Of a stretch of DNA of 64,000 bases, positions 31,323 through 41,833 are shown piece after piece. Made by a program: the position numbers and the translations under genes. This DNA is from Yponomeuta sedellus (Eukaryota; Arthropoda; Insecta; Lepidoptera; Yponomeutidae). How positions within the stretch are numbered: position 1 is the stretch's first letter; the number at the start of each line of letters is the position of its first letter. Below the pieces are notes generated by a model that was given only the letters and a program-made list of their open reading frames with translations, did no database searches and was not told the DNA's origin. The stretch is taken from assembly GCA_934045075.1 (NCBI GenBank), contig OW203744.1:310001-374000 (forward strand). Reading direction: 5' to 3'.

Positions 31323-31613
31323 TGTATGTATGTATGCATGCATGCATGCATGCATGCATGTATGTATGTATGTATGTATGTATGTATGTATGTATGTATG
31401 TATGTATGTATGTATGTATGTATGTATGTATGTATGTATGTATGTATGTATGTATGTATGTATGTATGTATGTATGTATGTATGTATGTATGTATGTATG
31501 TATGTATGTATGTATGTATGTATGTATGTATGTATGTATGTATGTATGTATGTATGTATGTATGTATGTATGTATGTATGTATGTATGTATGTATGTATG
31601 TATGTATGTATGT
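31291..31613 (+). repeat. (ATGT)n microsatellite with an ATGC block
   Basis: About 320 bp of ATGT units; units at 31334-31360 are ATGC instead. The sequence just before it is family G, not LINE D, so its origin differs from the array at 14738. Confidence 0.9.
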
Positions 31614-32275
31614 TAATTTAATAAACTTAGTTAATTTAGTGAATAACTACGCTTTGCTATAATAAGGATATACTCAGCAAAATGTTGCGTGTGCAAACAT
31701 CAACGCAGCGCTGATTTTCAGCACACCCCGAGTATTAAGTTTATAGTCGCACCTCCAGCGTTTGTTGAGATCAATAGTTAGGAATTTCAATACTCTGTCA
31801 AAGACCGGGTCTGAGCGTCTTAGGTTAGTATGGGCAGGAAGCACACGTGGACGGGTTTACGGGCATTTACAGGGCAAGCAAAAGCTCGCCCTTTATCAGC
31901 GCTTTCACAGGCCATTAGCTCTTTCAGGCGTTCCCGATCGGTCAATTCCCTTGCCTATATTCGAAGGACTACCTGGCCCTAGGAAAGCCGCATTTACATG
32001 ATCTTAGTAGGCTTGCAGAGTGACGGACAATACGGCCCGAAGGCAGCGGCTTACATTTTACAGAATGTTAATTGTTTACGTTGAATTAAATTGATTTGAT
32101 TGGACTCATCTTAGTAACTAAATACCGTAGGCTATAGGGGTATTATTATTATTATTATTTACATAATTTATTGCCTTAAACATAATTATACTTTAGTTTC
32201 TACCAGCTTAGTTAAGTTATGGAGAAAACATCAAGAAGTAGTGCAAATTAGAATATTAAATATATTTTCTGGAAC
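31614..32275. other. Unassigned, moderately GC-rich centre
   Basis: 31680-31740 is the inverse of 10865-10960. 31745-32030 is open in one frame and moderately GC-rich with no recognisable product. 32018-32045 (TACGGCCCGAAGGCAGCGG) matches part of family Y. Confidence 0.3.
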
Positions 32276-32287
32276 AGGTTATGTTTT

Positions 32288-32472
32288 ACACTATTTTTAT
32301 TTTTAATGCACTAACCCGTGCTAAGGAACAAATTTAAAAAACCTATTTAGAGGCTAAACATTTCACCCATGCCGGGATTCGAACCCGCAACCTCTGGCCA
32401 CGGATAGCCAGAGGTTGCGGGTTCGAATCCCGGCATGGGTGAAATTTTTAGCCTCTAAATAGGTTTTTAAAT
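32288..32472 (-). repeat. Family A hairpin insertion, 12-bp TSD
   Basis: AGGTTATGTTTT flanks it at 32276-32287 and 32473-32484. The first ~110 bases are - strand tail and T-arm half; the rest is the same segment inverted, meeting at CTCTGGCCACGGATAGCCAG. The arms are nearly perfect, so the 185-bp insert folds into one long hairpin with a B box in each arm. Confidence 0.85.
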
Positions 32473-32499
32473 AGGTTATGTTTTTTTCCGTTGGTGGCG

Positions 32500-32665
32500 C
32501 TGGCTACCGTCGGATCCTGATTATGGACTTCAAAAATAAGTTTAGAGATTTTTTGTCCTGTTTTACATTAAAATTATCTACATTTTTAAATGGACACCAA
32601 GTATGACTTGTAACATTAATTAAGTAGCAGTTTCTGTACTACTTTGAATAAAACGTTTTTTATTT
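32500..32665 (+). repeat. Family G retroposon, sense
   Basis: GGACACCAAGTATGACTTGT, AGCAGTTTCTGTACTACTTT and GAATAAAACG; old and diverged. Confidence 0.55.
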
Positions 32666-33560
32666 GAGTAATTGGTTTGGTAAACTTATTCAGACCTACA
32701 TTTGTATGCACGCATCTTATTGCATTCTTTAGTTTATAGGAGTTTTGTTGCAAACGGTGCCAAAAATGAGCAAAAATGTACTGCTACGATGAATAGAACT
32801 GGAATTAAATATGTTTATCGTGAAACTTCGCCAATAAAAGTATAAACAAAAATGGTTTGGTCACAGCAAACCAGGAACACAGGAAACCATTCTTTTCACA
32901 ACACTTCCACAGCTTCATAAAACTTGGTGAATTTTGATTTATTGTCAAGCTATCGAAAGCGTTCAGTCAAGTCAAGAGAGCCGAGGTAGAGCTGTGTAGA
33001 CACACCTCCAAGCCCCATAATGGGTTGACCACACGTGTAGTCCTTATGTAGAGTTAAAATATGACATGAAACTGTACTCACGCGTCTCATTAAAATACCA
33101 CGGACGGATAGCTCCTCACAGATCCGTCACTAGTAGAATGTCCTAGTCTGCGTTACCAGCCTTTTTACTTGCATTTTGGTGTTAGTTTAGATCTAATTTG
33201 AGGGATATGCAATGGTATGAAACTTGTTATGTAACTAACTATTTAAATGCCACTCTTGCCATAATTCAACAGTAAATTAAGATTTTATTTTCGCTGCCAT
33301 ATAGAAAAAACGTGCTCACTTTTTCATCAAAACTTCACCAAAAATTACTTTATGCGATTTAAAACAAGATCATCCGTCAAACTGTACTAAACTGTCTGGA
33401 CTTACTTTTGAAGATTAAAAGTTGGCAACACGAAATTAAACGTTGAATCTCGTCAGTATGTGAAGTTTTATTATCGGCTTGGCGGTCTCTGTACTGTGTT
33501 ATAATTTAGTTACATAAATTATTTATTTGCCACATAGAGAACGAAGTTATTTAAATGTAA
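32666..33560. other. Unassigned
   Basis: AT-rich; no gene or recognised repeat seen. Confidence 0.35.
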
Positions 33561-33564
33561 AGCG

Positions 33565-33785
33565 GTATTAAGCTCGGCGGTGTGTTGGTAGCGGGGCGGT
33601 AGAATGCCGGCTTCAAATTCCGGAGGTTTTGGGGTTGACTACCTGCATGTACCATGACTTTGTTTTCTAAGTTTCTTACAATTAAAGTTTTCCTCATTAT
33701 CGTGAGTAAATCGGAATATCTGAGGTGTTTACATACCTCAGTGCTTGAAATTGCCAATCCATGGTGGGTCACGCGTGGTAATTAA
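33565..33785 (+). repeat. Family X SINE
   Basis: A tRNA-like head with a decayed B box (TTCAAATTCCGGAGG). Then ACCATGACTTTGTTTTCTAA, ATACCTCAGTGCTTGAAATT and GGTGGGTCACGCGTGGTAAT. Confidence 0.65.
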
Positions 33786-33862
33786 TACTCTTTATGCAGT
33801 CATTTAAATATTACGTAGGTATATTATATTATTTCCTCTTCACATATATAATTGATATAATT

Positions 33863-34070
33863 GAAGACTTCTATGGCGCAGCGGTAGTGCATCTGCCTAC
33901 CATGCGAAAGGTCCCGGGTTCAAACCCCGGCTGGGTACTAAAATAACCCAGGTCTTGGATGTTTACATGTTAGTGATGTCGCTGTTTCTGGTTCCCGCGA
34001 CACCTCATCCTAGTGTGGGGCCAGAAACAATTTATGTGCCTGTATGTAAATGTTATTATTATATAATGTT
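33863..34070 (+). repeat. Family U SINE, best copy
   Basis: TATGGCGCAGCGGTAGTGCA (A-box region) and GGTCCCGGGTTCAAACCCCG (intact B box) give a foldable tRNA-like head. Body as at 19282-19500. Confidence 0.8.
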
Positions 34071-34199
34071 AATTTCATTATTAGTATGTATCTATCTTTA
34101 TTGCATAGAATAGTCACTTCAGTGCACCGTTTTAAAACAACTAAAAAGAGCTGGCTATAACACTGCAGTCTATATATCATAAATATATCTTTCTTTCTT

Positions 34200-34386
34200 C
34201 TTTCTTTCTATGTACGTTCCTCTGTAGGGCACAGGCCATCTTAAAGAGAGTGTTTGGGCTTTATAACCACGCATGCACACTGTGAATTGGCAATTTCTAC
34301 TACTGAGGCTTGCGATATTTTCTTTCACCACTTATAGCTCACAGGTAAAACCGCTTTATCATTAATTTAGTGATAAAGCGGTCGCT
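34200..34386 (-). repeat. Family X fragment and small hairpin
   Basis: 34200-34345 is a degraded - strand X copy (GAATTGGCAATTTCTACTAC, GATATTTTCTTTCACCA). At 34350-34382 ACCGCTTTATCA and TGATAAAGCGGT pair as a perfect 12-bp-arm hairpin. Confidence 0.5.
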
Positions 34387-34749
34387 ATGTTTAGTGGACT
34401 AGACCTTCTGCCGCCACGCCGTCGCTGACAAACAATCAATTTTAATGGAGTTATCGCCGGAACGTTTGCGGCTTTCATGATGAATAAAGTTCGTCCCGTC
34501 TGTAAATATTGATCAATTAGTTCAACCGGAGGTGGCGGTGGCTAGGGTCGGCCATTGTGAAGCTGCAGAACAATAATCTCATTGTAATTAAGCAAGTACT
34601 AAATATTCCCTGAAGTCTCGCAGCCAGACAGCTCGTCGGGGCGACGAGGTTCTGTGAGATAATTACACGTTTCAACAGTTTCAATTCAATTACAAGGGCT
34701 TTTAATGTGTACACGACAGCCAAAGTAAAATATAAACATGACACAAACA

Positions 34750-34918
34750 TCCGCCTGTATTCCGGAGAGGCGGACAGAGACTAGTGTCTGCCACTTGCCA
34801 CGATCCTGACAGATTTCTTTTGCTTCTTGAACATTAATTAGTCGTTGCATGCACGCACGCCGGCGCCCGTTACTTTTTACTTTGCCCTTTGCTAATACGT
34901 CCACAATGCTGCTGTGTG
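34750..34918 (-). repeat. LINE D 3' fragment, target of family C
   Basis: CGCCTGTATTCCGGAGAGGC, CCACTTGCCACGATCCTGAC and TTGCATGCACGCACGCCGG; it continues beyond the family-C insertion at about 35158. Confidence 0.7.
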
Positions 34919-35220
34919 GTGTTGGCCTAGAGAATAGCACCAACCCAATTCATCCCGCGGGTGTCGTAAAAGGCGACTAAGGGACACAAACCGGGGGGTG
35001 GGCAGCAGCGCCCCCTGCAGTACAATTCCACTGAACTGCGATCCCCAACCCGCATGCCCAGCGTGGGGATTATGGGCATTATCCCCTATGATAGCACAAC
35101 GTGGCGCTGTTTAGGGGAGGGCTATGTCCAGCAGTGGACTAGTATAGCCTGAGGACGAATACATCCACATAGTGGACCAAAAGTGGACTGATATATAGCC
35201 TGAAGAAGAGAAGAAGAAGG
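34919..35220 (+). repeat. Family C retroposon nested in LINE D
   Basis: A sense copy from GTGGTGTTGGCCTAGAG to GACTAGTATAGCCTGAGGA. AATACGTCCACA (before) and AATACATCCACA (after, ~35158) look like a target duplication within LINE D. A second GAAGAA tail follows at 35200-35220. Confidence 0.65.
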
Positions 35221-35305
35221 TTTTGAATCCCGGCATGGGTGGAATTTTTAGCCTCTAAATAGGTTTTTAAAAACTATCCTTAGCACGGGTTAGTGCATTC
35301 AAAAA
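35221..35305 (+). repeat. Family A 3' fragment
   Basis: GAATCCCGGCATGGGTGG to GGGTTAGTGCATTC. Only T arm and tail remain; it abuts the GAAGAA tail of family C. Confidence 0.7.
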
Positions 35306-35632
35306 AAGAATTTACACCAGTATTATCATACGAACGTCGTAACGAATGTGAGACCACTGGAGTTTTGTTTTTCAATTTAATACGAACACTTTTTCTTATG
35401 AGTTGCTTCACAAAAAAATATATGTTAAGAAGTAGTACTTATAACTAATACATAACATTTTTGACTTTTCTCTTTTGTTGAAAAATGTCTCCATTACATA
35501 AGGTTGAACTCCATAAAGAACAACGTTCATAGTTTACAACGTTTCCCGACTTCTTGGAACACTGGAGAGCAACACGTAGCGATAACACTGAAATGATACT
35601 GTTAGGCCGTGGGCAGGCTGTCGATAATATTA
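35306..35632. other. Unassigned
   Basis: AT-rich; nothing recognisable. Confidence 0.3.
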
Positions 35633-36418
35633 GGGGTTAAAGTATGAAATTACCGTTTTATTGCAATAGGTTCTTTGAATTGACATAGAATCTTTATGGT
35701 TTGAGGTTTTCGAATGAAACTTGTTTCAAATGGTTTCTATGATGTTCTTTTTTAAAAAAATGTGAAACATTTGAATATCGACTTCAATTGTTTTTGTTAT
35801 TCAATTTAGACAAGAAAGATGGATACGCGTTTCTTTCTGCAGATCAGTCAAATCATGATGAACATGAAATAAGAAAAATGGGTGCCCCATTTTTCTTATT
35901 TTTTTCTTTATTTTATTGATTTGACGTAAGTGAGTCAATATTGTGGGTAAGGTAACGTTAAACCATGCCGCTAATTCCTGGGTAGTTTAACTAGGATCGG
36001 CTTCCACTATCTCTCTTAATTCATCGTTATTCACCTGTGTGGGCGGTCTTCCTCGTGGCTCGTTCTTTGAGTCGAAATTTCCATCACGAAAGCGTTTAAA
36101 CCAAAATCGCACAGTGCGTTCATTAGTAGACCCCTCTCCAAACGCAGCATTGATATTGCGGGCTGTTTCTGCCGCGTTAGTTCCGCGTCGGAACTCGTAT
36201 TCAAAAATCACTCGAATTTTCGCAGTATCCATCTTTCTTGTCTAAATTGAATAACAAAAACCATTGATAGTCGATATGCAAATGTTTCACATTTTTAAAA
36301 AAAGAACATCATAGAAACCATTTGAAAAAAGTTTCATTCGAAAACCTCAAACCATGAAGATTCCATGTCAATTCAAAGAACCTATTTCAATAAAACGGCA
36401 ATTTCATACTTTAACCCC
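35633..36418. mobile_element. Palindromic mariner derivative
   Basis: TA at 35631-35632 and 36419-36420 flanks ends beginning GGGGTTAAAGTATGAAATT. The inverted arms are ~195 bp each, far longer than usual mariner TIRs, because both contain the 5' UTR and the first codons (AAGAAAGATGGATAC) of a transposase. Between them is only the N-terminal transposase part. It is thus an inverted duplication of one end of a mariner. Confidence 0.8.
35987..36232 (-). pseudogene. Mariner transposase N-terminal fragment
   Basis: 81 residues starting MDTAKIRVIFEYEFRRGTNA, then AETARNINAAFGEG and ERTVRFWFKRFRDGNFD, the first helix-turn-helix of mariner transposases, ending at RGRPPT (an AT-hook-like GRP) and a stop. 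Full mariner transposases are about 330-350 residues; the second HTH and the DDD catalytic core are absent. The start codon lies inside the right inverted arm. In the family this part binds the transposon ends. Confidence 0.88.
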
Positions 36419-36850
36419 TATTAGTACGTCATACGTTACCGAAACGAGACTAATTTAGGGTATTTTCTAAATATGTATTTTATCTTAATGTGACATAAAA
36501 TATTTATTTAGAGCAAAGAAAAGGCAAATTCCAGACATTCACAGAAAGTTTCGTCAAAAAAAGTGGCTTAAATAAAACAAAGGATCTAAAATAATAAAAG
36601 AAATGTCTAAATGTGACACGATTACGATCAACTTAATGTCTATCCCGTTAACTCATTACTTCTCATTCGCCCCGTATTCACTTTCATTTATTTGACTACC
36701 TTCCAATCCACTCAGTCATCTAATGTTCTATTACGTTTTTCTTCATTTTCAATAGTTGCCAGTCCCAGACCTGGAACATCACAGTCAGTAAAAAAGAAGG
36801 ACTGAATATTGCGTGAGATTTACGACAAATAACATTTGAAAGGCCTAACT
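36419..36850. other. Unassigned
   Basis: AT-rich; nothing recognisable. Confidence 0.3.
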
Positions 36851-37140
36851 ATCTCATTCACATAAAAACTGTGGTAGAATCGCGTCCCGAGGAAACCTGA
36901 GTGAAATACGCTTGAAATTGCCAATCTGTGGTGGATTCCCTAGTAATTTACCCAGTACTCTCTCTCTGAGAGAAGGCTTGTGAGCTACAGTAGAACGAAT
37001 ATAGGCTGCTTTTTTATGTACCTCATAAACGTTCCAGGGCCACAGGTGTTTTCTCAGAGACAGAGTATGTGCTTAAATACGCCCCACTGTGTCCACTACG
37101 GCAGTTGCAAGCGCTGAGATATTTGAACATCTCAGATTCT
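36851..37140. repeat. Two family X fragments facing each other
   Basis: 36851-36995 is sense (GGAAACCTGAGTGAAATACG, GCTTGAAATTGCCAATCTG, CTCTCTCTGAGAGAAGG). 37010-37140 is a separate antisense piece (GTTGCAAGCGCTGAGATATT, CATCTCAGATTCTAAGAT). Confidence 0.55.
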
Positions 37141-37144
37141 AAGA

Positions 37145-37305
37145 TTTTCTCACGATATAACATAACATTTACATACAGGCAAATACATTGCTTCTGGCCT
37201 CACACTAAGATACCCTGTGTCGTGGGAACCAGAAACAACGACATCAATAACATGTAAACATCCAAGACCTGGGGCTTTTTTTTGTCCTCGGCCGGGGTTC
37301 CTATT
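37145..37305 (-). repeat. Family U SINE fragment
   Basis: AACATTTACATACAGGCAAA, GTGTCGTGGGAACCAGAAAC and TGTAAACATCCAAGACCTGG; the tRNA-like head is reduced to CGGCCGGGG. Confidence 0.7.
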
Positions 37306-37989
37306 CCTATTCCTTATATTCTTACAAATTAGCGAGTGGTATTGCTACTGCTATTGTAGTGGTAGTAATAATAAATTTTATTTACTTTTATTTTTATTTA
37401 TTGAAAGAAAATAAACAATTGTACAGTATAGTTTCAGGCCAGAACATTCTTGCGTGCATATGTTTGTAATTGTACAACCAATGGCATTTTCTGTAGATTT
37501 ATACAAAGACAATAACACAAAAATAAAAAAATTACTACCTTATTCTTTTAACATCAATCAAGGATGAGATTAGTGGAGTACATCCAACAGCACATCAACC
37601 CCTACACCCTAAATTAGTCTCATCTTGGTATCGTATGACGGAAGGTCACCGGCTGCCGCCCACGCACTACGACTGTGTGCTGTTGCCATTAGTTACAGGA
37701 AGTCGTGTCCCTGCGCGGACGTGACCAAGACCGACACCGCTTATTTGCACGAGCCGTTTATTAATTCAATTATAGAGTTGGTCACGTAACTTTCGCTTAT
37801 GAAATTATATGTACCGTAAATGAACCTTTCCCCTGACTCTTTGTTATACGGCACGCGTACCTAACGTATAACGTCACAAAAGCCTTTTAGAGACAGAAAA
37901 ATACATTCATGTAACGCAAAAGACGTATTGAGCTTCAAGAGAAACATCGTCAGTCGTAACAAAGCTCATTAGAGACATAGCTCCAAAAC
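37306..37989. other. Unassigned
   Basis: 37380-37450 resembles a poly-T/AATAAA retroposon end on the - strand. 37610-37760 is moderately GC-rich (CGGCTGCCGCCCACGCAC), single copy here, without splice signals that convince me. Confidence 0.3.
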
Positions 37990-38186
37990 TGACTTACTTA
38001 GTGGCCGATTTTGCGCATTCAGTTCAAGTTCATCCATATTTGTCGGGATACTGGTGACTTTCTGGTTGACTGAGCATCTCCAGGTGGTTTTAGGTCGATA
38101 TCCATATTTATATTGATTTTGGTGTCTTTCTGCTGGACTGAGCGTATCCATGTGGTTTTAGGACGTAATCCATATAAAGATTAAAA

Positions 38187-38722
38187 CGTTTCGTTATCAA
38201 CCCTTGTATGTCCTCACTGCCAGGGCACGGGTCTCTTCCTGCATCGCAGGAAGGTTAGGCCATACTCCACCACGGGCGGCCAAGTCCGGGTTGGTGGAGG
38301 ATTGTAAGACAGTGGCGGGCCTTACTGTCAGAAGTTATCAAGCCGCCCATAAGTCCTCTGACATGGCTTAACAACTGCCATTATATGACAGCCGGCACCA
38401 ACGGCTTAACGTGCCTTGCGAAGCACGGAAGTGCTGGAAAAAAGAGTCCACTAGCGGAAGTCACGCGACGCTCACCCATCCTGTACCTGACCGCGCCTAT
38501 TGATGCTTAACCAAGTGATTGATTATACTATTTTAATTTTAATGCACTAACCCGTGCTAAGGAACAAATTTAAAAACCTATTTAGAGGCTAAAAATTTCA
38601 CCCATGCCGGGATTCGAACCCGCAACCTCTGGCTATCCGTGCCAGCGCTCTACCAATTGAGCCAATGGGCGACTCACGTGATTGATTCCAATCACTCGGT
38701 TCACCTAGGCCACGAGCGCTTT
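38187..38722 (-). repeat. Family B SINE inside the minisatellite
   Basis: 3' end GTTATCAACCCTTGTATGTC at 38192; the 5' end (CCAATCACTCGGTTCACCTA, GGCCACGAGCGCT) is displaced to 38688-38720 by an inserted family-A unit. Confidence 0.85.
38524..38677 (-). repeat. Family A unit nested in family B, 9-bp TSD
   Basis: GTGATTGAT at 38515-38523 and 38678-38686 bounds it. On the - strand the insert starts GTGAGTCGCCCATTGGCTC, six bases before the tRNA-like part, and ends at AAAATAGTATA; the long leader is absent. It defines a minimal 154-bp mobile form. Confidence 0.88.
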
Positions 38723-39255
38723 GTTTATTGCCATATAAAATATTACATCATGTAGGTACAGACACAAGGCGATGCCTATCCCGTGGGGGATGATATTTGT
38801 CCCGAGACTGATTGCCTCCTGCCAGACTGAGCGTCTGCAGGTGGTTTAGGACGTAACTCATATTTGTCCCGATTCTGGTGGCTTCCTGTTGGACTGAGCA
38901 AAGTAGGTACTCGGGACTGCCAGTGATGCAAATTACTTCAGCCAGATGTTGCTGCCTGTACGTAATACAGAGAGTATTCTAAAGAAGATCTCCAGGTGGT
39001 TTAAGTCGACATCTATATTTGTATCGATAATGCTGGCTTCCTGCTGGACTGAGCGTCTCGATGTGGTCTTAGGACTTAATCCATATTTGTCCCGAGACTG
39101 GTGGCTTCCTGCTGGGCTGAGCGTTTCTAGGCAGGTTTCGGACGTCATCCACTTTTTTCCGGTTGCCTCCTGCTGAACTGAAGCATCTCCAGGTGGTTTT
39201 AGGACGTAATCTTTGTTTGTCCCGATACCGGTGGCATCCTGCTGGTCTGAGCTTT

Positions 39256-39795
39256 ATGACGCCCTGTCTTTCGCTTTCCAGTGGGGCACCATTTTAGAGC
39301 AATGAAATGAAATTTATTTGTCTCCCAAAAATCTGTTACAGGTATCCTTAAAATTACGGTATTTTATTATATTTGTAATAGTTAAGCAGCGGTCCCCACA
39401 CTAGGCCGAGCCTGTCCTGTGGGGGCCACGGTTATAGCAATTATATGAATGATTATCCAATCTCCACATTGTAAGCCCTGTCCAACGCCACACTTGCACT
39501 TACTTGGCACCCCCTGCACGGCTATACAGCAGTTCCATGGCTGAAAAAGTTTCCTGCCATCTATCACACCGATACAAAGTGGACCTGTGAATAGAACCGC
39601 AATGTGGCGTGACTCAGCTGTTGTGGAGCCGTGGACTGTTTTGTGGAGCTGTATAAATGGGGCTACGGAGCGTTGCGGAGACTCCCCACAAACTAAGAGA
39701 TATCTACATTCCCCTCGTGCACAATTACCACTCGTGAGGATTTGCAAGAGGCCTCGGAAACACCGACGCGACAGCAAGAAGTTACCACAATACCA
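39256..39795. other. Unassigned
   Basis: 39301-39400 begins AATGAAATGAAATTTATTTG, a retroposon-like - strand tail. 39400-39780 is mixed sequence with open frames on both strands; no product recognised. Confidence 0.3.
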
Positions 39796-40168
39796 CTCCC
39801 ACTTATATGTCGTCCCGCATCTCAGGAAGGTTAGGCCATACTCCACCACGGGGGCCAAGTCCGGGTTGACGGTGGATTATAACCAGGAGCGGGCCTTACT
39901 GTCGAAGTTATCAGACCGCCCATATGGTCTCTGACATGGCTTAACGACTACCATTACATGACAGCCGGCACCTGGAGTTTTTTTCCATTTTATTTCATTT
40001 CACCAACGGTTTAAAGTGCCATGTGAAGCACGCAAGCGCTCAGAAAAAATGCCACTAGCTGTAGTCACGGGTCGCTCATCCATCCTGCACCTGACCGCAC
40101 CTATTGTTGCTTAACTTTAGTGATTGATTCCAATCACTCGGTTAGACAAGGCCACGAGCGCTTCTATT
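39796..40168 (-). repeat. Family B SINE with small insert
   Basis: CATCTCAGGAAGGTTAGGCC to ACAAGGCCACGAGCGCTTC. A T-rich insert (TTTTTTTCCATTTTATTTCA region, 39978-40002) splits CGGCACC from CAACGGT. The 3' end is missing. Confidence 0.7.
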
Positions 40169-40589
40169 TGTAAACTTTGTGTAAAATTAGAGATCTAGAC
40201 TGTTAACCCCACTCTGCATGTTATTGAATGTTTGTCATCTGATTCACGCACCAATAAAGTAAAATAAAACTCTCAAGGCGTTGGATATATTAAGACTAAG
40301 TAACGTCCAGTTATAAATCGATTTCGGTCTAATTTAGTGCCTACCCTGTTAACGGCAGAAGGTCAACCTAATACAATAAATTGGAACTTATCTCGCACCT
40401 TAGGGAATACAATGTATTTGTGGGATCACAGGCAAGTCGAATAAGCAGTCTTTATTACAGCGTCCGGATTCTGTTTTCCGGATAGTCCAAAGAGTACATC
40501 GAGCCGCAAGTAAAAGTTGTGGTGCGTACTCTTTTTCGATACTTACAAGCAGCGCCTGTATCTCGGACGGGTAAGCAGTGACAAGGGTT
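40169..40589. other. Mostly unassigned
   Basis: 40550-40585 (CGCCTGTATCTCGGACGGG) is a - strand LINE D fragment. The rest is unassigned. Confidence 0.35.
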
Positions 40590-40725
40590 TGTTCAATCTT
40601 CTTCTTCTTCTTCAGGCTATATTATGTAGTCCACTGCTGGACATAGTCCTCCCCTAATGAGCGCCATAGCGCCCTGTCTTCAGCTAGCCGCATCCAGCAT
40701 CTGCCTGTAGTTTTTCGCCTCTTCA
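40590..40725 (-). repeat. Family C 3' fragment
   Basis: CTTCTTCTTCTTCAGGCTAT (tail), GTAGTCCACTGCTGGACATA, CCCCTAATGAGCGCCATAG. Confidence 0.65.
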
Positions 40726-40747
40726 ATTTTAATCAATTTTTGTTATT

Positions 40748-41275
40748 AATAATCGCTCGTAGTCTAGTCAAATCGCGTGATTGGAATCAATCACTTGGGC
40801 TAAGTAACAATTTATGAGGACTTGAGAAAAGATGGTCAGAGTGGAGTTTTTATTCCCGCTGCATTTTTTCTCCACTACACTACGGGCCGAAAGCAGCGGC
40901 TTTCACTTTCATATTAAATTTTACTCTGACATTCAGCAAACAGAATGAAAATTCTTTCTTTAAGAAATAAATTGAATCGAATTAGGCGCGGTCAGGATTA
41001 GCTACCGTTCCGTGACTACCGCTAGTGGCATTTTTGCCGAGCGCCTCCGAGCTTCGCAAGATACGTTAAGCCATTGGTGCCAGCAGTCATGTAATGGCAG
41101 TCGTTAAGCCATGCCAGAGGCCTTATGGGCGGCTTGATAACTTCTGACAGTAAGGCCCGCCACTGTCTTACACTCTATCAACCAGGACTTGGCCCCCGTG
41201 GTGGAGTATGGCCTAACCTTCCTGCGATGCAGGAAGAGACTCTTGCTCCTGTGGAGACATTAAAGGTTGATATCG
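40748..41275 (+). repeat. Family B SINE interrupted by family Y
   Basis: The B head (CGCTCGTAGTCTAGTCA, GTGATTGGAATCAATCACTT) ends at 40808; the body resumes at about 40984 (AGGCGCGGTCAGGATTAGC) and ends TTAAAGGTTGATATC. The ~175-bp insert contains GGTCAGAGTGGAGTTTTTAT and CGGGCCGAAAGCAGCGGC, family Y. Confidence 0.7.
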
Positions 41276-41489
41276 TATCGTAATCATAATTGTTATTTGG
41301 TTTTTGTTTTGGATTTTGTTTGTACATTAAATAAATTCACATCAGGCTTTGCCAGTTGCCTCGATTCCTACTGGTTTTTTTCCCTTCAACAGAATAGGCA
41401 GACGTTGCAGGCATAGCAACAGAATCCTTTGGTTACAGAACCTTAAAAACGCTCTATTTTATAATAAAGTGTATCAAGAAAATGTTCAA

Positions 41490-41580
41490 ACAATGCCTTA
41501 GGCACTGCATCGTGCGAGTAATCTCTTCATTCATCTAGTATTAGTGAAGGACGCTATAAAAATCATCTCATTACGTTAAA
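41490..41580 (+). repeat. Family W 3' fragment
   Basis: AATGCCTTAGGCACTGCATC, TCATCTAGTATTAGTGAAGG, ATCTCATTACGTTAAAACC. Confidence 0.55.
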
Positions 41581-41619
41581 ACCAAAGTTTAGTATCAAGA
41601 AAACATGGTTTTAATAAAT

Positions 41620-41833
41620 AAATAATAAATAAATATTCACGGACATATTACACAGATCTCGTTAGCCCTATACTATACTAAGATTAAATACAATAAATAC
41701 ATAGATAACATCCAAGACCCGAGACCAACTAGAAAAGTACGTTTCGTAGTTTGACCCGGCTGGGGATCGAACCCGAGACCTTCGGTTTTGCAGCCAGCGT
41801 GCCAAACCGCTGCGCCTCCGAGGCCGTCATGAA
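41620..41833 (-). repeat. Family V SINE
   Basis: ATTCACGGACATATTACACA (3' end) to GCTGCGCCTCCGAGGC (head), with B box GGGGATCGAACCCGAGACC. Confidence 0.8.

Larger units (their letters stand above)
37990..39255. repeat. 68-bp minisatellite, invaded by SINEs
   Basis: The unit contains GGACGTAATCCATATTTGTC, CTGGTGGCTTCCTGCTGGAC and TGAGCGTCTCCAGGTGGTTT. Successive TCCATATT words are about 68 bases apart (38033, 38101, 38169). At least nine diverged units lie at 37990-38180 and 38800-39255. The array is broken by a family-B copy and by a family-A leader fragment at about 38905-38987. Confidence 0.8.

Noticed and set aside
38524..38677. Functional tRNA gene (and similar cloverleaves elsewhere)
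   Set aside because: The same sequence recurs many times with a shared non-tRNA tail and target duplications, has C at position 33 and lacks its own oligo-T terminator; it is a SINE.
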